The position numbers and the translations under genes are program-made. The notes below the pieces were generated by a model. The model did not search any database, had not been told where the DNA came from, and worked only from the letters and a program-made list of their open reading frames with translations. A stretch of DNA of 64,000 bases from an uncultured Microbacteriaceae bacterium (GTDB lineage: Bacteria > Actinomycetota > Actinomycetes > Actinomycetales > Microbacteriaceae): contig CAIOLM010000013.1 of NCBI GenBank assembly GCA_903859205.1, positions 1 to 64,000 of the forward strand. The letters are read 5' to 3'. This document shows, piece by piece, positions 26,925 to 37,429 of this stretch; positions within the stretch are counted from its first letter, which is position 1, and each line of letters starts with the position of its first letter.

Positions 26925-28073
26925 ATGTCTGATTCCCGCACGCTCAGCGCATATGTGCATGTGCCCTATTGCCGGGTGCGATGCGGATACTGCGACTTCA
27001 ACACCTACACGTCTACGGAGTTGCGTGGGGCAAAACAGTCCGACTTCGTAGATCACGTCGCCGCGGAAATCGATCTTGCTCGCACCGAGCTCTCGCAGGC
27101 TCAAGATACGCGTGAGCTTTCCACCATTTTCTTTGGTGGAGGTACGCCCACACTTCTACCCGTGACAGATCTCGTTGGAACGGTCAGCAATCTTCGACAG
27201 GCGTTTGGCATTGCGGCCGACGCCGAGGTCACCGTCGAGGCAAATCCCGACAGCGTCGATGCCGATTACCTCGGCGCTCTTGCGCAGGGCGGCGTAAACC
27301 GGGTCAGCTTTGGGGTCCAGTCGGCGGTGCCGAGTGTGTTGGCTGTGCTTGATCGAACCCACAATCCCGATCGAGTTCCCGAGGTTGTGGCCGCCGCACG
27401 CGCGGCAGGACTCGCGGTGAGCATCGACCTCATTTATGGATCGCCGGGGGAGACGCTCGACGACTGGCGGGCATCCTTGGAACTCGTAGCTGCCCTTGGC
27501 GTTGACCACGTCTCGGCCTATTCGTTGATTGTCGAGGATGGCACGGCGCTCGAGCGAAAGATTCGACGCGGCGAGCTGGAGGACCCCGACCCCAACCTGC
27601 AGGCAGATATGTACGAGATGGCCGATGTGGCTTTCTCTCAGATGGGCTTGGGTTGGTACGAGCTCAGCAACTGGTCGCGGTCAAGCACCACCCGTTCACG
27701 ACACAATGTTGCCTACTGGTTGAACCAAGACTGGTGGGGTTTTGGCGCCGGCGCCCACTCGCACCTTGCGGGCCGCCGATGGTGGAATGTGAAACACCCG
27801 GCCGCATACGCGCAACGCGTGATGGCTGGTGAGTCGCCGGCGGCTGATGGTGAAGTGCCCACGTCGAGTGAAAAGTACCTTGAGGATGTTTTACTCGGAA
27901 CGCGCCTGGTCGAAGGGTTTGCCATCGAGCGACTGACGCCCGAGGCTCGCGACGAGGTTCCGGCGCTAGTTGCGCAAGGTCTCATCATTCAGGATGCCGC
28001 GGCGAGAGGTCGGGTTGTGTTGACGTTGCAAGGGCGACTCGTAGCCGATGCCGTCGTGAGGCGCCTGACCTAG
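26925..28073 (+). CDS. hemW: Radical SAM heme chaperone HemW
   Basis: Related to coproporphyrinogen III dehydrogenase HemN but belonging to the HemW group, which delivers heme. The 382-residue protein has the radical SAM cluster motif CRVRCGYCDF (CX3CX2CxF) near residues 17-26, FFGGGTPTLLP, VEANPDSVDADYL and the C-terminal WWGFGAGAHSHLAGRRWWN typical of HemW. The start is ATG 26925. It follows DUF1990 directly and its stop lies 2 bases from the convergent DUF4870 gene. Confidence 0.9.
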   Translation: MSDSRTLSAYVHVPYCRVRCGYCDFNTYTSTELRGAKQSDFVDHVAAEIDLARTELSQAQDTRELSTIFFGGGTPTLLPVTDLVGTVSNLRQAFGIAADAEVTVEANPDSVDADYLGALAQGGVNRVSFGVQSAVPSVLAVLDRTHNPDRVPEVVAAARAAGLAVSIDLIYGSPGETLDDWRASLELVAALGVDHVSAYSLIVEDGTALERKIRRGELEDPDPNLQADMYEMADVAFSQMGLGWYELSNWSRSSTTRSRHNVAYWLNQDWWGFGAGAHSHLAGRRWWNVKHPAAYAQRVMAGESPAADGEVPTSSEKYLEDVLLGTRLVEGFAIERLTPEARDEVPALVAQGLIIQDAAARGRVVLTLQGRLVADAVVRRLT

Positions 28074-28075
28074 CG

Positions 28076-28420
28076 TTACTTGATGAAGTTGATGGTGACC
28101 GGGTAAACGTATTCCTCGCCGTCCTTTGTGTGAACGAAGGCAAGGATTGAGAAGACGAAACGCAAAACCCACGCTGCGATAACGATGAAAATACCAATGA
28201 ACGCCACCGACAGGATGTAGCCAACAACCTCAGCAATAATCATCGTGATCTGAAAATTCAGTGCGGATCCGGTGTTCCGCTTGAGGAATGCACTTCGATC
28301 CTTGAAGACCAGGTACACCACGAGGGACGGGATGAATCCCAAAATTCCCAAAATGTTTGCCAGGCTGGTGAATGATCGCTCATCAGCTACGGAGAGGTCA
28401 TTCGAGTGAGAAGAGGACAT
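28076..28420 (-). CDS. DUF4870 domain-containing membrane protein
   Basis: A 114-residue protein with three hydrophobic segments (about 17-38 ANILGILGFIPSLVVYLVF, 52-76 and 78-97) and the family pattern KRNTGSALNFQITMI. Homologues are small integral membrane proteins related to Tic20/DUF4870; their function is unknown. The conserved part starts at ATG 28420; upstream in-frame codons look non-coding. It converges on hemW with almost no intergenic space. Confidence 0.8.
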   Translation of the reverse strand: MSSSHSNDLSVADERSFTSLANILGILGFIPSLVVYLVFKDRSAFLKRNTGSALNFQITMIIAEVVGYILSVAFIGIFIVIAAWVLRFVFSILAFVHTKDGEEYVYPVTINFIK

Positions 28421-28496
28421 GTGTGGGCCTTTCTTTCGGGTAATTCCAGAGTAACCCCACGCCCGGGGTCCTCTCTGCACAGTGGCTGAACGCGGG

Positions 28497-28528
28497 TAGT
28501 ATTGGCACTCGAGGTGAGTGAGTGCCAA
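28497..28528 (+). promoter_or_regulatory. hrcA promoter with CIRCE operator
   Basis: TTGGCACTC (28502-28510), nine bases, then GAGTGCCAA (28520-28528): a perfect inverted repeat matching the CIRCE heat-shock operator (consensus TTAGCACTC-N9-GAGTGCTAA). A -10-like TAGTAT (28497-28502) abuts the left arm, with CTGCAC at about -35. HrcA should bind here and repress its own operon. Confidence 0.93.
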
Positions 28529-28571
28529 GGGCTACTCGCTGAGGTAGCCGAACGACTAGAACGGAGCCCAT

Positions 28572-29597
28572 ATGGTCTCGCAACGCGGACTAGATGTTCT
28601 TCGAGCCATCGTCTCTGACTACGTTTCAAGCCGTGAGCCAGTGGGTTCGAAGTCACTTGTTGACCGGCACGGTTTTGGGGTTTCGGCCGCCACGATTCGC
28701 AACGACATGGCAGCGCTTGAAGACGAGCAGCTTATCGCTGCCCCGCACACGTCGAGTGGGCGCATCCCAACCGACAAGGGTTATCGGGTGTTCGTTGATC
28801 ACCTCGCAGAAATCAAGCAACTGAGTTCGATTCAACGTCAGGGCATCGAACGGTTCTTGGGGGAGTCTGACGACTTTGACGATTTGCTCGGCCGCACGGT
28901 GCGCACGCTTTCGCAGCTGACCAATCAGGTTGCCGTCGTGCAGTATCCCTCGCTCGGACCGGCCAAGGTTCAGCATGTTGAGATTGTGCGCGTCGGAGTA
29001 AACCGGGTCATGAGCATCCTGATTACCGATAATGGACGTGTCGAGCAGCGACTGGTCGAGACGCACCAAGAGCTGAACGACGACGATGTGGCAACACTTC
29101 AGGCGCGCCTCAACGGCTCAGTTGCGGGCAAACCCCTCAGCGAGGTGGCTTCTGCCCTTGCTTCGGTGACTAGCGACGCGCGCGAACACACTGCCACCGA
29201 GACGTCCCTCATGGTCGCTTTAGCTGAACAGGTACAGGCCAATCGTCAGAACAAGTTGGTTCTTGCCGGTACTGCGAACCTGCTCAAGACCGAAAATGAC
29301 TTCTCGGGCAGCCTGTACCCGTTGCTTGACGCAATCGAAGAGCAGGTTATTGTGCTCAAGCTGCTGACAGAGATGCAGCGCGATGGCGAGGCCGTGAATG
29401 TTTCTATCGGTCGGGAGCACACGAGCCCCGGCTTTGAGCAAACCAGCCTTGTCTCGACCGGATACAGCAGTGCGGGAGAGGTTTCCCAGGTGGGGCTCTT
29501 GGGCCCAACGCGCATGGACTACTCCGGCAACATCGCAGCGGTTAAGGCTGTTGCGCGCTACCTCACCACTTTGCTTGACCCCACCATCGGCGCCTAG
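28572..29597 (+). CDS. hrcA: Heat-inducible transcription repressor HrcA
   Basis: Represses heat-shock genes through CIRCE; its activity depends on GroEL. The 341-residue protein has an N-terminal winged helix (REPVGSKSLVDRHGFGVSAATIRNDMAALEDEQLI, about residues 20-55), GRIPTDKGYRVFVDHL and a C-terminal GAF-like domain with SLVSTGYSSAGEVSQVGLLGPTRMDY. CIRCE lies 44 bases before the ATG, so autoregulation is expected. dnaJ follows 29 bases later and is probably co-transcribed. Confidence 0.96.
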   Translation: MVSQRGLDVLRAIVSDYVSSREPVGSKSLVDRHGFGVSAATIRNDMAALEDEQLIAAPHTSSGRIPTDKGYRVFVDHLAEIKQLSSIQRQGIERFLGESDDFDDLLGRTVRTLSQLTNQVAVVQYPSLGPAKVQHVEIVRVGVNRVMSILITDNGRVEQRLVETHQELNDDDVATLQARLNGSVAGKPLSEVASALASVTSDAREHTATETSLMVALAEQVQANRQNKLVLAGTANLLKTENDFSGSLYPLLDAIEEQVIVLKLLTEMQRDGEAVNVSIGREHTSPGFEQTSLVSTGYSSAGEVSQVGLLGPTRMDYSGNIAAVKAVARYLTTLLDPTIGA

Positions 29598-29626
29598 CCG
29601 CAACAACCCCAAGGAGTTGACCAATC

Positions 29627-30721
29627 GTGGCTGATCACTACGAAGTACTCGGCGTAAGCCGCGACGCCTCCGTTGACGACGTCAAAAAGGCGTACCGCAA
29701 GTTGGCCCGTCAGTTGCATCCCGACGTCAACCCCAGCCCCGATGCGCAAGAGCGTTTCAAGCTGGTCACTCACGCCTACGAGGTTCTGAGCGATCCCGTG
29801 CAGCGGCAAAACTACGACATGGGTGGCTCCGGGCAGCAGGGCTTCCCGGGTGGCTTCTCAGACTTCGGCGACATCTTCTCGACGTTCTTTGGTGGCGGTC
29901 AATCGGCCGGACCTCGCTCACGCAAGGAGCGTGGTCAAGACGCGTTGCTCATGCTCGACGTTGAGCTTGCAGATGTGATCTTCGGCGTGGAGAAGTCGCT
30001 CGAGATTGACACCGCGGTCGTCTGCGAGGTTTGTGAGGGCAGCTGCGCTCAACCGGGCACATCCGCTGTGACGTGTGACATCTGTCGAGGTTCAGGCTCA
30101 ATCGCTCGAACAGTGCGAAGTCTTCTCGGAAACGTAATGACGCAGAGCCCGTGTGGATCATGCCGTGGCTATGGCACTGTGATTGCACATCCGTGCTCGG
30201 CCTGTTCGGGTCAGGGCCGTGTCCGTGCTCGTCGATCGGTAACCGTGGATGTTCCTGCGGGCGTTGACACGGGTCTTCGCCTGCAGATGCCCGGTAGCGG
30301 TGAAGCGGGCCCCGCCGGCGGGCCCAACGGTGACCTATATCTAGAAATACGAGTTCGCCAGCACGATGTCTTCAGCCGCGCTCAGGATGACCTGTTGTGC
30401 ACCCTCGACGTCTCAATGACTGATGCAATTCTCGGCACCAAGACGACATTCGAAGGGCTCGACGGAGACATTGACATCGAAATCAAGCCGGGCGTTCAAA
30501 GCGCCGACGTCTTGACGGTCAAGAACCGCGGCATCACCAAGCTCCGCGGACACGGGCGAGGTGACCTGCGCGTAGGCATTCACGTGGTCACACCCTCCAA
30601 GCTTTCTAACAAAGAAAAAGAGCTCATCGCTTCGTTCGCCGCTGGCCGCAAGGCCGATGGGCCCGCCCTTGCTCCCTACCAGCAGGGGATCTTCGCAAAA
30701 CTGCGGGGGCGGTTCTTCTAA
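29627..30721 (+). CDS. dnaJ: Molecular chaperone DnaJ (HrcA-linked paralogue)
   Basis: Hsp40 co-chaperone that stimulates DnaK ATPase. The 364 residues are: J domain with the HPD motif (LHPDVNP, about 32-34), G/F linker ([19 protein letters not shown]), four zinc-finger repeats ([32 protein letters not shown], about 135-205) and the substrate-binding C-terminal domains. The first repeat ends in Cys instead of Gly; all eight zinc-ligand cysteines are present. Start GTG 29627, SD AAGGAG. Heat control through CIRCE upstream of hrcA is inferred. Confidence 0.94.
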   Translation: MADHYEVLGVSRDASVDDVKKAYRKLARQLHPDVNPSPDAQERFKLVTHAYEVLSDPVQRQNYDMGGSGQQGFPGGFSDFGDIFSTFFGGGQSAGPRSRKERGQDALLMLDVELADVIFGVEKSLEIDTAVVCEVCEGSCAQPGTSAVTCDICRGSGSIARTVRSLLGNVMTQSPCGSCRGYGTVIAHPCSACSGQGRVRARRSVTVDVPAGVDTGLRLQMPGSGEAGPAGGPNGDLYLEIRVRQHDVFSRAQDDLLCTLDVSMTDAILGTKTTFEGLDGDIDIEIKPGVQSADVLTVKNRGITKLRGHGRGDLRVGIHVVTPSKLSNKEKELIASFAAGRKADGPALAPYQQGIFAKLRGRFF

Positions 30722-30723
30722 AC

Positions 30724-31467
30724 ATGGCTCACCTGTATATCGCAGATGACCTCGCGTCGACCTCCGTCGGTGCTTCCATCGCGTTGCGCGGACAGGAGGC
30801 TCGTCATGCGGCAGGGGTGAGTCGATTGCGTGTGGGGGAGTCGATTCTCATCACCAACGGACGCGGGCTGAGTCTCGAGTGTGTCGCAACTTCGGTTGCA
30901 AAAGACACCGTTGAGCTTGTCGTCGAATCAGTGACCGAAGTAGCGCTGCAGCAGCCGGTAATTACGCTCGTGCAGGCGCTGGCCAAGGGCGATCGTGACG
31001 AACGGGCTATTGAAATGGCAACCGAACTTGGTGTGAGCGCAGTGATTCCCTGGCAGGCCGCTCGTTCCGTTAGCCGCTGGGAAGGCGAAAAAGCCGTGAA
31101 AGGTCGCGACCGGTGGCAGGCCATTGTTCGTGAAGCAAGTAAGCAGTCGGTTCGAGCGTGGATTCCTCAGGTCGCGCCCGTTGCATCGACCTCCCAGCTC
31201 GTGGCCGCATGCGCCACCGAGCTCACTCTGGTGCTTGACACCAGCGGTACAAAGTCGCTTTCCGACGTCGCCACCATGACTTCCGTGTCTCAAGCTCAGG
31301 CGTTCCGCATCATCGTCGGCCCGGAAGGCGGGCTGGCGCCCGAAGAAATTGCTGCTCTGGCCGGGGCTGGAGCTCACATCGTAGGTCTTGGGTCGAACAT
31401 CCTGCGCACCTCGACCGCAGGGCCTAGCGCTCTGGCAGTGCTCAACGAACTCTTGACGCGCTGGTAG
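30724..31467 (+). CDS. rsmE: 16S rRNA (uracil-1498-N3)-methyltransferase
   Basis: Methylates U1498 in the decoding region of 16S rRNA using S-adenosylmethionine. The 247-residue protein has an N-terminal PUA-like domain (RHAAGVSRLRVGE) and the SPOUT/trefoil-knot C-terminal domain with FRIIVGPEGGLAPEEIAALAG and IVGLGSNILRTSTAGPSALA. It starts 2 bases after dnaJ; this order is typical of hrcA-dnaJ-rsmE clusters. Confidence 0.94.
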   Translation: MAHLYIADDLASTSVGASIALRGQEARHAAGVSRLRVGESILITNGRGLSLECVATSVAKDTVELVVESVTEVALQQPVITLVQALAKGDRDERAIEMATELGVSAVIPWQAARSVSRWEGEKAVKGRDRWQAIVREASKQSVRAWIPQVAPVASTSQLVAACATELTLVLDTSGTKSLSDVATMTSVSQAQAFRIIVGPEGGLAPEEIAALAGAGAHIVGLGSNILRTSTAGPSALAVLNELLTRW

Positions 31468-31479
31468 CGCGTCTACGAT
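31453..31479 (+). promoter_or_regulatory. Promoter for hinT
   Basis: TTGACG (-35, 31453-31458) and TACGAT (-10, 31474-31479), spacer 15 bases, with the ATG 6 bases after the -10. This suggests a leaderless transcript starting the hinT-phoH-ybeY group from inside the rsmE 3' end. Confidence 0.5.
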
Positions 31480-31485
31480 AGAAGC

Positions 31486-31836
31486 ATGAGCGAAACGGTG
31501 CCGAGTATCTTCAGCCGCATTGTCGCGCGCGAGATTCCTGCCGACATCGTCTTTGAAAACGATCGCGTAATCGCGTTCCGCGACATCGCCCCTCAGGCGC
31601 CGGTTCACCTTCTCGTCGTTCCGAAGTCTCAGAACTTCGCCAACGTGGCCGAACTTGCTGCCGCTGACCCCGAGCTCTTGGCCGAGGTGGTGTCTACAGC
31701 GCAGCAATTGGCGGCCGAGCATGCCAACGGTGAGTTCCGGTTGGTGTTTAACTCGGGTGAAACAGCTGGTCAGACCGTTTTTCACGTACACGCGCACGTG
31801 CTCGCTGGCGGACTCTCGGAGTCATCGCTTGCCTGA
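31486..31836 (+). CDS. hinT: Histidine triad (HIT) nucleotide-binding protein
   Basis: Purine nucleoside phosphoramidase of the HINT branch. The 116-residue protein has SIFSRIVAREIPADIV at the N terminus, HLLVVPKSQ, and the histidine triad HVHAHVLAG with His100, His102 and His104, of which His102 should be the nucleophile. phoH starts inside its last codons. A leaderless-type promoter precedes it. Confidence 0.94.
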   Translation: MSETVPSIFSRIVAREIPADIVFENDRVIAFRDIAPQAPVHLLVVPKSQNFANVAELAAADPELLAEVVSTAQQLAAEHANGEFRLVFNSGETAGQTVFHVHAHVLAGGLSESSLA

Positions 31837-32842
31837 GGCATCAGCTACCGTAATTCACATTGACGGGATTGAAATGGTTCGCTTGCTCGGACCCCAAGAC
31901 CGTCTGCTGACTCGCCTAGAGCGAGAATTCCCTCTGGTTTCGCTGCATGTTCGAGGGAACGAAATATCCCTGACGGCGAACGACGGCGAGGACGGCGCGA
32001 CTCAGCTCGCAGACGCCCAGCGCTTGCTGATTGAACTGGTCGACCTCGTGCGTAACGGCATCGACCTTGACCCCGCCGATGTTGGTGTTTCTGCGGCGCT
32101 CGTGACCTCGAAATCGCCGACCGGCCCGACAGCCGTCTTGGGCGAAGCCATATTGAATAGTCGCGGCAAGCTCATCCGCCCCAAAACTGCTGGTCAGCAA
32201 CAGTATGTCCAGGCAATCGAAGAGAACACGATTGTTTTTGGTGTCGGGCCCGCCGGTACGGGCAAGACCTACCTGGCGATGGCCAAAGCAATTCAGGCCC
32301 TTCAGCGCAAGGAGGTCAGCCGAATCATCTTGACCCGCCCCGCGGTCGAAGCCGGCGAACGCCTGGGTTTTTTGCCCGGCACCCTGACCGACAAGATTGA
32401 TCCTTACCTGCGCCCCTTATTCGACGCGCTCAACGAGATGCTCGACCCTGAATTGGTGCCCAAGCTCATGTCTGTGGGCACTATTGAGGTCGCCCCCTTG
32501 GCGTACATGCGTGGTCGCACGCTCAATGAATCATTCATCGTGCTTGATGAAGCACAAAACACAACCCCTGAGCAGATGAAGATGTTCCTCACCCGATTGG
32601 GTTTCGGTTCCAAGATGGTCATCACCGGTGATGTCACCCAGGTGGATGTTCCCAATGGAATCAGCGGTCTGCGCACGGTCATCGACATCCTGGACGATGT
32701 ACCCGATATCCACTTTGCTCGCCTAGGAGCTGAGGATGTCGTGCGACACAGTCTCGTCGGCCGTATCGTGGATGCCTACTCGGCTTACGATGAAGAGCAG
32801 TTGAAGCGTCGCAACTCCGTTAAGAATCGAGGTCGCTCATGA
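31829..32842 (+). CDS. phoH: PhoH-family ATPase
   Basis: PhoH-like P-loop ATPase, linked by its family and neighbours to RNA metabolism (often beside ybeY). The 337-residue protein has Walker A GPAGTGKT (140-147), TRPAVEAGERLGFLPG, Walker B SFIVLDEAQNTTPEQMK and GDVTQVDVP. The start is TTG 31829, overlapping the hinT stop by 8 bases: GGAG at 31818-31821 is 7 bases upstream, and the frame before it is a shadow of hinT. ybeY overlaps its stop (ATGA). Confidence 0.92.
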   Translation: MPEASATVIHIDGIEMVRLLGPQDRLLTRLEREFPLVSLHVRGNEISLTANDGEDGATQLADAQRLLIELVDLVRNGIDLDPADVGVSAALVTSKSPTGPTAVLGEAILNSRGKLIRPKTAGQQQYVQAIEENTIVFGVGPAGTGKTYLAMAKAIQALQRKEVSRIILTRPAVEAGERLGFLPGTLTDKIDPYLRPLFDALNEMLDPELVPKLMSVGTIEVAPLAYMRGRTLNESFIVLDEAQNTTPEQMKMFLTRLGFGSKMVITGDVTQVDVPNGISGLRTVIDILDDVPDIHFARLGAEDVVRHSLVGRIVDAYSAYDEEQLKRRNSVKNRGRS

Positions 32843-33303
32843 GCATTGAGCTGAACAACGAGTCTGGTGTTGACATCGACGAGGCCGCGATTCTTCGACT
32901 GGCCATTTATGCACTCGATGCCGTTCGTGTTCACCCTGACGCGGAGCTGGCAATAACGCTTGTTGATGTCGCAGCGATGGAACTTTTGCACGTCGAGTGG
33001 ATGGACGAACCAGGTCCGACTGATGTGCTCAGCTGGCCCATGGATGAGCTCCGACCCGGCACTGACGATAAGCCCACCCCGCCTGGCCTTCTTGGGGACG
33101 TGGTCCTGTGCCCTGAGGTGGCGCAGGGGCAGGCAGAAACCGCTGGGCACTCGCTCATGGATGAGCTTTTCATCTTGACCGCGCACGGAATCCTGCACCT
33201 TCTCGGTTTCGATCACGCCGAGCCAGGAGAGGAGCGTGAGATGTTCGAGTTGCAAAAGAACATCGTTCTGGGCTTCCACATGTCTGAAAAGGCTCGCGGC
33301 TAG
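32839..33303 (+). CDS. ybeY: Endoribonuclease YbeY
   Basis: Single-strand endoribonuclease for 16S rRNA 3'-end maturation and ribosome quality control. The 154-residue protein has the zinc motif H3xH5xH as HGILHLLGFDH with His116, His120 and His126, and DVLSWPMDE. ATG overlaps the phoH stop by 4 bases. The order hinT-phoH-ybeY-CNNM-era suggests joint control of ribosome maturation factors. Confidence 0.95.
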   Translation: MSIELNNESGVDIDEAAILRLAIYALDAVRVHPDAELAITLVDVAAMELLHVEWMDEPGPTDVLSWPMDELRPGTDDKPTPPGLLGDVVLCPEVAQGQAETAGHSLMDELFILTAHGILHLLGFDHAEPGEEREMFELQKNIVLGFHMSEKARG

Positions 33304-33305
33304 TA

Positions 33306-34616
33306 GTGAACATCGCCCTCACCGTCGTCGTCAGTGTTGTACTTGTTGGTTTCGCCGGGCTCATGGCCGCAGCTGAGGCTGCCCTTGGGGTTCTTTCGAA
33401 GAATGACCTGCTGGCCGAGGCTCAGACGCGTCGTGCGGCCAGATCACTGACCGCTATCGCCAACGACCTTCGCGCCCATCGAAATATCACGACGTTTGTT
33501 CGCATTGTCTCTGAAACTGTTGTCGCCGTTCTGGTCACGGGCACGCTGGTGGCAAGCAACCTTCCGCTGTGGGCCGCCCTTCTTATTGCTGCCTTCATCA
33601 TGGTGGCCGTCTCGTTCGTGCTTGCCGGCTCGAGCCCGCGAAGCGTGGGACGCGCGCATCCGCAGGGAATCATGGCGGCAACCGCCCCTGTCGTTCACAT
33701 CTTCCGAGTCGTTCTTGGGCCACTTGCAGATGTTCTCGTCACGTTGGGTGACAAGGTCACCCCAGGGCGACCCGGCACTTCGGCCTTCACGAGCGAAGAG
33801 CAGTTGCTCAGCATGGTCGACGAGGCTGTGCGCCACGATGTGCTTGAGGATGAGGAACGCGAACTCATTCACTCGATTTTTGAATGGGATGACACCGTGG
33901 TTCGCGAGGTGATGGTTCCGCGAGTTGACATGGTTACGTGTGAGAGCACCTCAACACTGCGAGAGGTAACCACACTTTTCAACGAATCTGGGTTCTCGAG
34001 GCTTCCCGTGACCGGTGACGACACTGATGACATTCGAGGGGTCCTCTATCTTCGTGACGTAGCCCGCCGCACCTGGAAGCGCCCTGAAGATCTCGACGAC
34101 GTCACTGCGGGTGCGCTGGTGCGACCGGCCAACTTCATGCCCGAATCCAAGAAGGCAGACGCCGCGCTCAAAGAGATGCAGGCCCGCGCCACTCACGTCG
34201 CTCTCGTTGTCGACGAATACGGCGGCATCGCCGGGCTCGTCACGCTTGAAGACCTCATCGAAGAGCTTGTCGGTGACATCTCGGATGAGCATGACCGCGG
34301 TAAACCCGAGGTAGAAGACCTCGGCGACGGCCGATTCCGCGTCTCCTCGCGACTCCACGTCGAAGACTTAGGCGACCTTTTCGGCATCGAGCTTGAAGAT
34401 GATGACATCGACTCAGTGGGTGGTCTCATGGCCAAGGAACTCGGTCGAATCGCGGTCGTGGGCGACAGGGTCGAGGTGAGCGGACTGGTTCTTGAGGCGG
34501 AGCGCAGCGATGCTCCGCGCGGGCGAGTGACGCGTATTCTTGCCTCGGCTGATGATGAACTTCGCGGTGCTACCGAAGCATTCGCTGACTCACCAGAGGA
34601 GAGCGACAATGGCTAG
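33306..34616 (+). CDS. Hemolysin/CNNM-type transporter with CBS domains
   Basis: Membrane protein of the CorC/HlyC-CNNM group, proposed to move Mg2+ or Co2+. The 436 residues comprise a DUF21 N-terminal membrane region (helices at about 1-25, 60-85, 88-110), then a CBS pair (IFEWDDTVVREVMVPRVDMV, SGFSRLPVTGDD, THVALVVDEYGGIAGLVTLED) and a C-terminal transporter-associated domain (GRFRVSSRLHVEDLGDLFGI). Start GTG 33306, two bases after ybeY. era begins inside its last codons. Confidence 0.9.
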   Translation: MNIALTVVVSVVLVGFAGLMAAAEAALGVLSKNDLLAEAQTRRAARSLTAIANDLRAHRNITTFVRIVSETVVAVLVTGTLVASNLPLWAALLIAAFIMVAVSFVLAGSSPRSVGRAHPQGIMAATAPVVHIFRVVLGPLADVLVTLGDKVTPGRPGTSAFTSEEQLLSMVDEAVRHDVLEDEERELIHSIFEWDDTVVREVMVPRVDMVTCESTSTLREVTTLFNESGFSRLPVTGDDTDDIRGVLYLRDVARRTWKRPEDLDDVTAGALVRPANFMPESKKADAALKEMQARATHVALVVDEYGGIAGLVTLEDLIEELVGDISDEHDRGKPEVEDLGDGRFRVSSRLHVEDLGDLFGIELEDDDIDSVGGLMAKELGRIAVVGDRVEVSGLVLEAERSDAPRGRVTRILASADDELRGATEAFADSPEESDNG

Positions 34617-35535
34617 AGCGCCGAAGGCATCAAAACGTAAAGATGGCACGACGCCACATTCGGGCTTCGTTTCCCTTGTCGGACGCCCCAACGTGGGCAA
34701 GTCGACCCTGACAAATGCTCTTGTCGGTGAGAAGGTTGCGATTACCAGCTCGAAGCCCCAGACCACGCGCCATGCCATTCGCGGCATCACCAATCGGCCG
34801 ACGGGGCAACTGATTCTCGTTGACACTCCCGGAATCCATCGCCCTCGCACACTGCTCGGGGAGCGCCTCAACGCTCTGGTTCAGGCAACGCTGGGTGATG
34901 TCGACATCATTGGCATGTGTTTTCCCGCCGATGAACCGATTGGCGCCGGAGATAACTTCATCAACGAGCAGTTAGAGAACTATCCAAGAGCCAAGAAGAT
35001 TGCCGTTGTCACTAAGACCGATGTGTCGTCGAAGAAGCAAATTGCAGAGCGATTGCTTGAGGTGAACGCTCTTCGTGAGTGGGCGCTCGTGATTCCGGTC
35101 TCGGCGGTCAGCGGCGATCAGGTCGACCTGCTTGCTGACGAACTCATTGCCCTATTGCCCGAGGGCGATCCGCTGTACCTCGATGACGAAACGACCGATG
35201 AAGACCTTTATAAGCGAGTGTCTGAGCTCATTCGTGAGTCGATTCTTGAAGGCGTGCACGATGAACTTCCGCACTCACTCGCCGTCACACTCGACGACAT
35301 GATTGAGCGTGAAGATAAGGACATGTTGGACATCTATGCCAACGTGTTCGTGGAGCGAGACAGCCAAAAAGGCATCATCATCGGCAACGGGGGAGCGCGC
35401 CTCAAAGAAATCGGTGCCACGTCGCGCGCATCCATCGAAAAGTTGCTTGGCCGGAAGGTTTTTTTGAGCATTCGAGTCAAGGTCGCCAAGGATTGGCAAC
35501 GCGACCCAAAACTGTTGCAACGGTTGGGCTTCTAG
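34609..35535 (+). CDS. era: GTPase Era
   Basis: GTPase that binds the 3' end of 16S rRNA and promotes 30S maturation. The 308-residue protein has G1 GRPNVGKST, G2 TTRHAI, G3 DTPG, G4 TKTD and a C-terminal KH domain (GNGGARLKEIGATSRASIEK). ATG 34609 lies within the end of the CNNM gene (8-base overlap), with GGAGAG 6 bases upstream; the frame before it is unconserved. An independent transcription unit (the leu leader) begins soon after its stop. Confidence 0.95.
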   Translation: MARAPKASKRKDGTTPHSGFVSLVGRPNVGKSTLTNALVGEKVAITSSKPQTTRHAIRGITNRPTGQLILVDTPGIHRPRTLLGERLNALVQATLGDVDIIGMCFPADEPIGAGDNFINEQLENYPRAKKIAVVTKTDVSSKKQIAERLLEVNALREWALVIPVSAVSGDQVDLLADELIALLPEGDPLYLDDETTDEDLYKRVSELIRESILEGVHDELPHSLAVTLDDMIEREDKDMLDIYANVFVERDSQKGIIIGNGGARLKEIGATSRASIEKLLGRKVFLSIRVKVAKDWQRDPKLLQRLGF

Positions 35536-35553
35536 GGCCTGCGGTGTTAGCCT
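35524..35553 (+). promoter_or_regulatory. Promoter of the leu leader / leuA
   Basis: TTGGGC (35524-35529) and TAGCCT (35548-35553), spacer 18 bases. The -10 ends 6 bases before GTG 35560 of the leader peptide, so the transcript is probably leaderless at the leader ORF. The -35 lies within the era 3' end. Confidence 0.5.
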
Positions 35554-35559
35554 AAAAGC

Positions 35560-35588
35560 GTGTCATTCGGTCTGCTTCTTCTTAGCTG

Positions 35589-35610
<22 letters not shown>
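35560..35610 (+). CDS. leuL: Leucine-rich leader peptide of leuA
   Basis: A 16-codon ORF starting GTG and ending TAG; the peptide reads MSFGLLLLSCRDEAQL. Four consecutive leucine codons (CTG CTT CTT CTT, 35572-35583) and one more before the stop make it a leucine sensor of the attenuation type. The ORF runs through the left arm of a perfect hairpin and stops in its loop, so ribosome position should decide whether the hairpin forms. The leuA start is 60 bases downstream. The family link to known leuA leaders in actinobacteria is inferred. Confidence 0.8.
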
Positions 35611-37422
<1,812 letters not shown>

Positions 37423-37429
37423 TGAGCGA

